A DNA stretch of 5,316 nucleotides. It comes from Methanobacteriota archaeon. Its GTDB lineage: Archaea; Thermoplasmatota; Thermoplasmata; RBG-16-68-12. The stretch's first letter is position 1; each line of letters opens with the position of its first letter. Under the pieces are notes generated by a model, which was given only the letters and a program-made list of their open reading frames with translations, searched no databases and was not told the origin of the DNA. Below are positions 1 to 4,008 of this stretch, piece after piece. The position numbers were made by a program, and so were the translations under genes. The stretch is taken from positions 1 to 5,316 of the forward strand of contig VBLV01000140.1 of the NCBI GenBank assembly GCA_005879045.1, written 5' to 3'.

Positions 1-753
1 GACCGCGACGTACGCCCAGCCCTGCCACGCGAGGGCGATCACCGCGACGCACAGCCCGGAGAGAGCCGCGTAGAGGACGCTCGTTCGATTCTCCCGGAAG
101 AACGCCCGCAGACCGGATGTGATCGCTTTCCTGTGGAACCAGCCCTCGACCCACCTCCGCCGGTTCATCGTCTTCAGAGCCCGCAGGAAAAAGAAGAACG
201 TCGAGATGACGAAGAAGAGGGTGAAGGTGTCGTGGTCCGCGTCGGTCGCCGCACTCCGTTGCAGGTTCCCGACGCTGATTGCGAGGAGGAAGGCGCTGAT
301 GAGGCCCGCCTTTCGCCCGAACGCTTCCTTCGCCAAGGCGTACGTCGGGAAGACCGCCAGGGAACCGAAGAGAGCCGTGCTCAGCAGCCAAACGAACATC
401 ACCGAGTTCCAAGGGTCCCCGAAGAGAGGCGCAACGAGCCGCCCGACGAGGAGCGAGAACCACGGGAAGAGCGGCCCCCTCGGGTTCTGGAACGCGAGGG
501 GATAATTCAGCATCGTATCCCGGCCGAGGTCCCGACCCGTCTGGAACGAATAGCAGAGGGCCCGGTCCCAGTAATACGAGTCGGACCCGCCCGAGACTGG
601 TAGAGTGTAGATTGCGGAACAGTCCGCCGGGACCGGATGGAAGGCGACTCCGTAAACGAAGTAGACTCGCAAGAACAGGGCGAGCCCGAAGATCATCACG
701 AGGACCGCGGCGGTCCGCCAGTGCGTGCGGAGCCAGCCTTTCCCATCGTCCAA
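1..753 (-). CDS. aglB: STT3/AglB-type oligosaccharyltransferase, N-terminal part (runs off left edge)
   Basis: This is the membrane catalytic subunit that transfers a lipid-linked glycan to Asn of secreted proteins (archaeal N-glycosylation). Reading leftward from 753 gives 251 codons with no stop. TM1 is at about residues 14-31. The first external loop carries an acidic motif, GSDSYYWDR (residues 56-64), of the type that binds metal and substrate in STT3. Several hydrophobic helices follow (about 98-111, 117-140, 150-163). The second acidic motif TDADHDTF (170-177) sits just before a Phe-rich helix, where STT3 proteins have their DxD. WQGWAY (245-250) also fits the family. A stop lies at 801-803 in frame. 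With no ATG available, TTG at 753 is preferred because GGAGGT lies 10 bases upstream; GTG at 699 would cut off TM1. Family members are usually 700-1000 residues, so about a quarter to a third is visible. The STT3 call is firm; AglB subtype and start are less so. Confidence 0.82.
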   Translation of the reverse strand, partial: MDDGKGWLRTHWRTAAVLVMIFGLALFLRVYFVYGVAFHPVPADCSAIYTLPVSGGSDSYYWDRALCYSFQTGRDLGRDTMLNYPLAFQNPRGPLFPWFSLLVGRLVAPLFGDPWNSVMFVWLLSTALFGSLAVFPTYALAKEAFGRKAGLISAFLLAISVGNLQRSAATDADHDTFTLFFVISTFFFFLRALKTMNRRRWVEGWFHRKAITSGLRAFFRENRTSVLYAALSGLCVAVIALAWQGWAYVAV

Positions 754-762
754 GACTCGACA

Positions 763-777
763 AACCTCCGGGAGGTT
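763..777. repeat. Inverted repeat covering the aglB-like start region and its ribosome binding site
   Basis: AACCTCCGGGAGGTT has 7-base arms (AACCTCC and GGAGGTT) around one central base. The minus-strand ribosome binding site GGAGGT lies inside it, and the predicted transcription start falls at its edge. It could be a protein operator. In RNA, a stem of AACCU with AGGUU would partly occlude the ribosome binding site. The function is inferred; the symmetry is seen directly. Confidence 0.4.
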
Positions 778-793
778 GCGCCCATGAGGGAAC

Positions 794-805
794 GCCTATA
801 TAGGC
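794..805 (-). promoter_or_regulatory. Palindromic TATA box upstream of the aglB-like gene
   Basis: GCCTATATAGGC is a perfect 12-base palindrome containing a strong archaeal TATA element. On the minus strand it predicts transcription starting near 773, leaving a leader of about 20 bases that includes the GGAGGT ribosome binding site before TTG 753. The box is symmetric, so it could also serve the plus strand, but no plus-strand gene starts at the right distance. Confidence 0.6.
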
Positions 806-897
806 ATTGTCGGAATTCTCGGAGGGCGCGGTCCTCCAGAAAGGACGCGGCGACAAGAGGCTTTTGGAACGGCCCTCGGACGCACAGGCGCGATGGG

Positions 898-906
898 CTT
901 AAGTTA
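898..906 (+). promoter_or_regulatory. TATA box of the Trm112-like gene (leaderless)
   Basis: CTTAAGTTA is centred about 27 bases upstream of ATG 929, the spacing expected between an archaeal TATA box and the first transcribed base. The mRNA would therefore start at or next to the start codon. No GGAGG-type site is needed, although GAGGG sits directly before the ATG. Confidence 0.55.
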
Positions 907-928
907 GACGCTCACGTTCCTGCGAGGG

Positions 929-1105
929 ATGAAGCGAGACCTCATGGAGATCCTGTGCTGCCCCGTGTGCAAAGGGGATCTGGAGCTCCGGGTCGATGTC
1001 GAGAAAGACGAGATCCTCGAAGGCTCGCTCTTCTGCAAGCACTGCAACCATCGGTACGAGATCAAGGATGGAATCCCGGACCTGTTGCCCCCAGACTTCA
1101 AGTGA
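929..1105 (+). CDS. Trm112-like zinc-binding methyltransferase activator
   Basis: This is a 58-residue protein of the Trm112/YcaR-like family. In archaea and eukaryotes, Trm112 binds and stabilises several SAM-dependent methyltransferases that modify tRNA, rRNA and release factors. The sequence shows the family layout. An N-terminal segment MKRDLMEILCCPVCKGDLEL (residues 1-20) carries the first zinc knuckle (C10/C11 and C14). An acidic middle follows, then a second knuckle FCKHC (C36, C39), and the typical ending YEIKDGIPDLLP (43-54). The length is normal for the short prokaryotic form. ATG 929 is chosen because it begins the conserved motif and lies 27 bases from a TATA box. The gene is divergent from the aglB-like gene. 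A class I methyltransferase lies 1 kb away on the other strand; whether the two interact is unknown. Confidence 0.85.
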   Translation: MKRDLMEILCCPVCKGDLELRVDVEKDEILEGSLFCKHCNHRYEIKDGIPDLLPPDFK

Positions 1106-1214
1106 CACGGGATGCCCAGCGCACACACTGTCATACCATACCAATCCGGAGTCCGTTGCGACGGGACGTTCGTCGACTCGGCGAGCAACTGCCCGTGCCC
1201 GAATGTAACCCTAA

Positions 1215-1227
1215 CCGTAAAATACGG
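1215..1227 (+). promoter_or_regulatory. AT-rich inverted repeat, possible TATA element
   Basis: CCGTAAAATACGG has 5-base arms around AAA in an otherwise GC-rich gap. It is the only TATA-like stretch seen between 1106 and 1250. It lies about 30-40 bases upstream of ATG 1258, so it could drive the weak small ORF there, or it could simply be a hairpin after the Trm112-like gene. Confidence 0.25.
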
Positions 1228-1257
1228 GAGGCGTTCGTGGGAGCGGGCGGTCATCGC

Positions 1258-1422
1258 ATGACCAAATCTAAGGCGATAAAGACAAACCGAGACCGGACGC
1301 CGGGCTCGATCTCGATGGGCCATCCGGCTTCTTGGCTCATGTCGAAAAGGGGGAGTCTAGCTGACGGCCCGTTGCTGGAACTGCTGGAACCGCTCGTTCA
1401 TGAATCGGACTTGAGCGGGTAG
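1258..1422 (+). CDS. Possible small protein (54 aa), unsupported by homology
   Basis: An ATG-to-TAG reading frame of 54 residues occupies most of the otherwise empty gap between the Trm112-like gene and the small membrane protein. The N-terminus is basic (MTKSKAIKTNRDR) and the C-terminus acidic and leucine-rich (PLLELLEPLVHESDL). I recognise no family. In favour: a TATA-like element about 35 bases upstream, a purine-rich GGGAG further upstream, and a following plus-strand gene 28 bases downstream. Against: weaker third-position GC bias than the firm genes, a long unremarkable middle, and a ribosome binding site at poor spacing. The LLELLE repeat comes from a tandem 9-mer. If this is not a gene, 1106-1450 holds nothing else I can identify. 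Confidence 0.22.
   Translation: MTKSKAIKTNRDRTPGSISMGHPASWLMSKRGSLADGPLLELLEPLVHESDLSG
1373..1390 (+). repeat. Tandem 9-base repeat
   Basis: TGCTGGAAC occurs twice back to back. On the plus strand it encodes the LLELLE stretch of the possible small protein at 1258-1422. Confidence 0.7.
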
Positions 1423-1450
1423 ACGAACGTGGTCTCTAGAGGGTGACGAG

Positions 1451-1673
1451 GTGAACGGGTCACGGGTCCCGAGTCGTTCTGCGAGCGGCCCTCATCACGG
1501 CCGCTTTCATCGCGGCGGACGGTGTGATCCTCTACTTCGGCACGCAGCCGTCGTGGACCTTCGTCCATCGATGGGTCCTGATGGCCGCGGGCATCGGGTC
1601 CGGAATCGGCTGGGCGACCCTCATGATGAGCACAGCCAGTTCAAGCAAGCGCACCTCCAGCGGCTTCAAATGA
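1451..1673 (+). CDS. Small two-helix membrane protein with an apparent frameshift at the N-terminus
   Basis: The frame ending in TGA at 1671-1673 is clearly protein-like from about 1470 onward. It encodes two hydrophobic helices: VVLRAALITAAFIAAD continuing to GVILYF, then VLMAAGIGSGIGWATLMM. These are joined by a short loop (GTQPSWTFVHR) and followed by a Ser/Lys-rich tail ending SSGFK. Third positions are strongly GC-rich. This frame has a stop at 1452-1454 and no ATG, GTG or TTG before GTG 1524, which would remove helix 1. GTG 1451, preceded by GAGGGTGA at 1439-1446, is a good start but lies one frame off. Loss of one base in CACGGGTCCCGAG (1461-1473) would join it to the body, giving about 72 residues. 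A sequencing or assembly indel, a recent pseudogene or a non-canonical start (CTG 1479) are all possible. The 3' end overlaps tsr3 convergently by 8 bases. Function unknown. Confidence 0.5.
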
Positions 1674-2124
1674 AATCCGCTTGGGCACGGACCACGCCCG
1701 CGCTGTCGCCGGCCTGGGCGTACGCATCGAGCGGCTCTTGGTTCAACGCCAAGAACTGCCCACCCCAGGTGAACTTCGAGAGGATCGCCCGCGCGTCCTC
1801 CGGGCGGCCGAAGATGACGAGCGCCGCGGCCAACGCCTCGACGGACGAGAGGACGAACGGCTTTCCATAGTTCACCGGGTTCGCGGCCAGGAGATATCGC
1901 TTCCAGGACACGTCGACGATGGCGAGGCCGCGACGCTCCGCGCGCGGCCCGTCCGCGGGAGAGACGGCGCGATCCGCCTTCGGTGTCAAGAGGAGGGCGC
2001 CGTTCGGCAGGGCTGACGGACGCGGGACGAAGGTCATGAGGCCCAACCGTTCGAGTCGGCGAGACGTGCATTTCTTCGGGTCGCATTGCCCGGCGTGGTA
2101 CGCGACGAGACGAATCGTTCGCAA
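1666..2124 (-). CDS. tsr3: Tsr3-like SSU rRNA aminocarboxypropyltransferase
   Basis: Tsr3 transfers the 3-amino-3-carboxypropyl group of SAM to N3 of a methylpseudouridine in the decoding-side loop of small-subunit rRNA (yeast position 1191), after Nep1 has methylated it. The 152-residue product opens with the family signature YHAGQCDPKKCTSRRLERLGL (residues 9-29). It continues with LSP-like VSPAD (54-58), GLAIVDVSWKR (66-76), the diagnostic AANPVNYGKPFVLSSVEALAAAL (80-102), and ILSKFTWGGQFLALNQEPLDAYA (114-136). The usual stretch of roughly 15-20 residues between the SW motif and AANPVNYG is almost absent here (only KRYLL), and VD-V-SW replaces the common D/E-C-SW. TTG 2124 is the start because it begins the conserved N-terminus and AGGAG lies about 9 bases upstream. 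Only 11 bases separate it from the methyltransferase stop, so the two are co-transcribed. Family assignment is firm; full activity is uncertain because of the shortening. Confidence 0.9.
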   Translation of the reverse strand: MRTIRLVAYHAGQCDPKKCTSRRLERLGLMTFVPRPSALPNGALLLTPKADRAVSPADGPRAERRGLAIVDVSWKRYLLAANPVNYGKPFVLSSVEALAAALVIFGRPEDARAILSKFTWGGQFLALNQEPLDAYAQAGDSAGVVRAQADFI

Positions 2125-2125
2125 T

Positions 2126-2138
2126 CGAGGCTCTCCTA
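2126..2138 (-). promoter_or_regulatory. Ribosome binding site of tsr3 overlapping the upstream stop codon
   Basis: On the minus strand the methyltransferase stop TAG (2138-2136) is the first part of TAGGAGAG, so the AGGAG site for TTG 2124 shares bases with the stop codon. This arrangement suggests translational coupling within the operon, and it supports the TTG start. Confidence 0.6.
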
Positions 2139-2957
2139 GGTCTTCGTGAACTCGGCGTAGAGCTGGAGACCGAGCGGGAGCGGCCGGGTCCCCAGATGCG
2201 CCACGGAGCGCGACAAGGCCCGCGGGGTGATTTTCATCACGCGATCCGGGAGCGGGATTCGGTACGTGTAGCCTAGGTCCATTCGAAGGCCCGCGCGGGA
2301 GCCCAGGATCGCGATTTCGCGAAGCGTGAAGCCCTCGCGGCGGTGGCGGTCCGGATGGCCTTCCGACCCCGCGGGCCCGTGGTCGTGCAGGAGGTCCGGG
2401 TGCAACATCTTCTGGGTCATGGAGGCGGCGAGCCGCGACACCATGGCGTGCGGGAGAAACCGCAAGATCCGATACGGCAGGGCCTGCGCATTCGGCGTCG
2501 TCATGAAGAATCGTCCGCCGGGTCGCAGGACGCGAGTGGCCTCGGAGAGCATGCGCCCCGGTTCGTCGAGGTGCTCCAGCACTTCAGTGGCTGCGACGGC
2601 GTCGAACGACTCGTCTCGATATGGCAGGGTTTCGGCGTCGGCGCGGACGATCTGAACGCGCGCCGCCGCGGCCGGATCTCGCACCGCTCTCTTCGCGCGC
2701 ACGGAGGAGACCCTCGCCTCGAGGATGTCCATCGCCACGATGTCGAAACCGGCGTTCTCGGACAACGTGAGGGAGAGAGCCCCATGGCCGCAGCCGATGT
2801 CGAGCACTCTCGCACGCGTCGGCTGACGCGAGGCCACAATGCGGGTCGCGAGGAGTCGCTGCCGCGAGAAATATTCCCACGTAACGTAGTCGGACGGCTG
2901 GATGAGATCGATGAGGACGCGGTCGATCCGGTCCTCCCCCGACGTCCGAGGCTTCAC
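2136..2957 (-). CDS. Class I SAM-dependent methyltransferase (Methyltransf_11/UbiE-like)
   Basis: This 273-residue protein has a Rossmann methyltransferase core. Motif I is VLDIGCGHGALSL (residues 51-63). The acidic end of strand 2 is in IVAMDI (D77), the adenine-contacting motif is RADAETLPYRDESFDAV (105-121), and EVLEHLDEP (125-133) is followed by VLRPGGRFFMTTPN (143-156). This is the pattern of Methyltransf_11 enzymes acting on small molecules, lipids, sugars or RNA bases. The substrate cannot be read from sequence. An N-terminal helical region (residues 1-50) and a C-terminal part with HPDLLHDHG and REGFTLREIAILGSRAGL (207-224) may form the substrate site. GTG 2957 is chosen because a TATA box sits 30 bases upstream (leaderless). 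The frame stays open to ATG 3251, but the extra part crosses the promoter and the antisense side of a guide sRNA. It is the first gene of an operon with tsr3, so an RNA substrate is an attractive guess only. Confidence 0.85.
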   Translation of the reverse strand: MKPRTSGEDRIDRVLIDLIQPSDYVTWEYFSRQRLLATRIVASRQPTRARVLDIGCGHGALSLTLSENAGFDIVAMDILEARVSSVRAKRAVRDPAAAARVQIVRADAETLPYRDESFDAVAATEVLEHLDEPGRMLSEATRVLRPGGRFFMTTPNAQALPYRILRFLPHAMVSRLAASMTQKMLHPDLLHDHGPAGSEGHPDRHRREGFTLREIAILGSRAGLRMDLGYTYRIPLPDRVMKITPRALSRSVAHLGTRPLPLGLQLYAEFTKT

Positions 2958-2982
2958 GGATGGCGCGGAAGCGGCGCGTGCG

Positions 2983-2991
2983 CCATATAGG
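2983..2991 (-). promoter_or_regulatory. TATA box of the methyltransferase-tsr3 operon
   Basis: The minus strand reads CCTATATGG, centred 30 bases upstream of GTG 2957. The predicted transcript starts within about three bases of the GTG, so the message is leaderless or nearly so. This fixes the methyltransferase start and explains why the long upstream open frame should not be annotated as protein. Confidence 0.6.
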
Positions 2992-3062
2992 TGTCGTAAC
3001 GCGTGGCCGCCTCCCGGCACTTGGGCACAAAACGTATGACCCGCGCCGGCGTTCCTTCCGAT

Positions 3063-3121
3063 GCCACCGTGATGATTGAACCGACGCTGATCCGTGATGA
3101 ATGATGGGCGATCTGAGTGGC
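3063..3121 (+). ncRNA. Archaeal C/D box guide sRNA (double guide)
   Basis: All four boxes are present, perfect and in order. Box C is GTGATGA (3069-3075), with an 11-base guide TTGAACCGACG (3076-3086), then box D' CTGA (3087-3090). A 3-base spacer TCC leads to box C' GTGATGA (3094-3100), a 12-base guide ATGATGGGCGAT (3101-3112) and box D CTGA (3113-3116). GCCAC (3063-3067) and GTGGC (3117-3121) form the terminal stem that closes the box C/D kink-turn. Guide lengths, the short D'-C' spacer and the total of about 59 bases are those of archaeal sRNAs, which assemble with L7Ae, Nop5 and fibrillarin to 2'-O-methylate rRNA or tRNA opposite the fifth base upstream of D or D'. The gene lies between the methyltransferase promoter and the RDD gene. 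A weak AT-rich stretch near 3027-3036 (CACAAAACGTA) could be its promoter. Confidence 0.92.
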
Positions 3122-3157
3122 CTCGATTTGTCAACGCGGCGGATCGCGTGCACGGAT

Positions 3158-3165
3158 GTTTTAAG
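3158..3165 (+). promoter_or_regulatory. TATA-like element before the RDD gene
   Basis: GTTTTAAG resembles an archaeal TATA box. It predicts transcription from about 3188, which fits translation from ATG 3201 better than from ATG 3180. Either the start is 3201 or another element, such as the ATTTGTCAA stretch near 3126, is the true promoter for a message starting upstream of 3180. Confidence 0.35.
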
Positions 3166-3179
3166 TGCGAGGTACGCCG

Positions 3180-3674
3180 ATGGGATTCCGGGATGCGCTC
3201 ATGGTGAGCGGTTTCGACCTGCTCGGTCATAATCGGACGTTTCAAGTGCATTGGCTCAAGCGAGTCGTTGCGTTCTTCTTGGACCTGATCACGGTCTTCG
3301 CCCCGCTCTGGTCGTTCCTGTACCTCGAAGGCGTCCGGGCGCCGTGGGTTTATGGCGTCGCCGGTGGCGTCGTTCTGTACGCCTATTCGACCTTCTCGGA
3401 GGCGGTCACTCGCACGACCGTGGGGAAGTTCATCGTGGGCCTCGAGGTCCGATCCCTTCGCGGGCCGATGAGCTTGTCAAAAGCCGCGGTGCGGAACTTC
3501 CCGAAGCTGTTCTGGTTCGCCTTCCCTCTCCTCGACACCCTCGCGGGTCTCGTCGTCGATGGAGATCCGCGACAACGGTGGTCCGACAAGATCCTCGGGA
3601 CCACGGTGGCCCAGTCCCATCTGATCCATGTCCGTGTCCACCCGATCGAAGCGAGCGACGCCGGCGGGAGATAG
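3180..3674 (+). CDS. RDD family membrane protein
   Basis: This 164-residue protein carries the RDD domain, named for a conserved Arg and two Asp. The first Arg/Asp pair is seen in WLKRVVAFFLDL (R28, D35) within the first hydrophobic helix. A second helix (about 55-72) follows, then TTVGKFIVGLEVRSL (79-93), the conserved cytoplasmic segment. A third hydrophobic stretch FPKLFWFAFPLLDTLAGLVV (107-126) precedes the ending DPRQRWSDKILGTTVA (129-144), which carries the last Asp. RDD proteins have no single established function; some members have been linked to ion transport or stress. ATG 3180 is preferred because GAGG lies 7 bases upstream and the resulting N-terminus (GF.DAL...GFDLLG) leads smoothly into the domain. 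GTG 3165 and ATG 3201 are alternatives. The GYD-like gene follows in the same direction but has its own TATA box. Confidence 0.85.
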   Translation: MGFRDALMVSGFDLLGHNRTFQVHWLKRVVAFFLDLITVFAPLWSFLYLEGVRAPWVYGVAGGVVLYAYSTFSEAVTRTTVGKFIVGLEVRSLRGPMSLSKAAVRNFPKLFWFAFPLLDTLAGLVVDGDPRQRWSDKILGTTVAQSHLIHVRVHPIEASDAGGR

Positions 3675-3687
3675 CCGCACCGCACGG

Positions 3688-3694
3688 TTATATA
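3688..3694 (+). promoter_or_regulatory. TATA box of the GYD-like gene
   Basis: TTATATA lies 14 bases after the RDD stop codon and 33 bases before ATG 3727. It predicts a start of transcription near 3718 and a leader of about 9-10 bases without a ribosome binding site. The gene can therefore be expressed independently of the RDD gene. Confidence 0.6.
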
Positions 3695-3726
3695 GCGTCG
3701 GCTCCTGATGCGCCTTCAGTGACGCC

Positions 3727-3981
3727 ATGCTCTTTGTGACGCAGCTGAAGGTCCTCCCCGGACAATGGGAAGACGCGACGCGCCTGTTCAAGCACCCGAA
3801 GATACCGAACAACGTCATGGTCCATGAGTTCCTCGGACTCCTCGGCAAGCCCGACGCGATCGTGATTTTCGAAGCCGGCGACGCCGCGACGGCCGCTGAC
3901 TTCATGGTCCAATTCAGTCGGGTGACGGAGGCAACCACCTCGCTTGCCCTGCCGATCGAGGAGTTCAAGTGGACCTGGTGA
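3727..3981 (+). CDS. GYD-like / dimeric alpha-beta barrel small protein
   Basis: This 84-residue protein has a ferredoxin-like beta-alpha-beta plan. Strand MLFVTQLKVLP (1-11) is followed by a helix around WEDATRLFK (14-22). A central strand and turn, VMVHEFLGLLGKPDAIVIFEAGD (30-52), leads to helix ATAADFMVQFSRV (54-66) and a final strand TTSLALPIEEFKWTW (70-84). The G-K-P-D-A-IVIFEA segment resembles the GYD-domain signature (GxYDxVxxxEAPD), with GKPD in place of the GYD motif itself. I infer a dimeric alpha-beta barrel protein. Proteins of this type are small cytoplasmic homodimers, some binding ligands and many uncharacterised. The start is set by the family-like N-terminus and the TATA spacing. 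A short hairpin follows the stop. The C-terminal IEEFKWTW is nearly repeated at 4833-4856, past the next gene. Fold assignment is moderate; function is unknown. Confidence 0.75.
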   Translation: MLFVTQLKVLPGQWEDATRLFKHPKIPNNVMVHEFLGLLGKPDAIVIFEAGDAATAADFMVQFSRVTEATTSLALPIEEFKWTW

Positions 3982-3983
3982 GG

Positions 3984-3998
3984 CGGGAATTGCTCCCG
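3984..3998. repeat. Hairpin between convergent genes, possible terminator element
   Basis: CGGGA (3984-3988) and TCCCG (3994-3998) form a perfect 5-base stem with loop ATTGC, between the stop of the GYD-like gene and the stop of the convergent membrane protein gene. There is no T-run on either strand, so it is at best a weak or bidirectional end signal. Confidence 0.3.
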
Positions 3999-4008
3999 GG
4001 AACTGAAG

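Noticed and set aside
133..603. Long plus-strand frames across 119-605 and 637-1257
   Set aside because: They are antisense to the aglB-like gene, or in the wrong frame over the Trm112-like gene, with arginine-, proline- and glutamate-rich composition typical of GC-rich shadow frames.
904..1323. Minus-strand frame of 139 codons over the Trm112-like gene
   Set aside because: It runs antisense to conserved zinc-knuckle codons and has no recognisable protein features.
1357..1401. Minus-strand micro-frame MNERFQQFQQRAVS
   Set aside because: Only 14 codons, with no TATA box at leaderless spacing; it is produced by the tandem 9-mer read in reverse.
1623..1629. ATGATGA as box C of another C/D sRNA (also TCATCAC at 692-698, 1492-1498 and 2232-2238 on the minus strand)
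   Set aside because: No CTGA box at guide distance on the relevant strand, and most of these lie inside coding sequence.
2343..2990. 215-codon plus-strand frame opposite the methyltransferase
   Set aside because: It is the mirror of a well-supported methyltransferase, rich in Arg/Gly/His with no recognisable motif.
3069..3090. Minus-strand GGTTCAA as a tRNA T-arm
   Set aside because: The flanking bases cannot form the T-stem and no other tRNA arms are present. The segment is explained as the D' guide of the sRNA.
2958..3251. In-frame N-terminal extension of the methyltransferase to ATG 3251
   Set aside because: It crosses the TATA box at 2983-2991 and runs antisense through the C/D box sRNA. 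The extra residues look unstructured and are not part of the methyltransferase fold.
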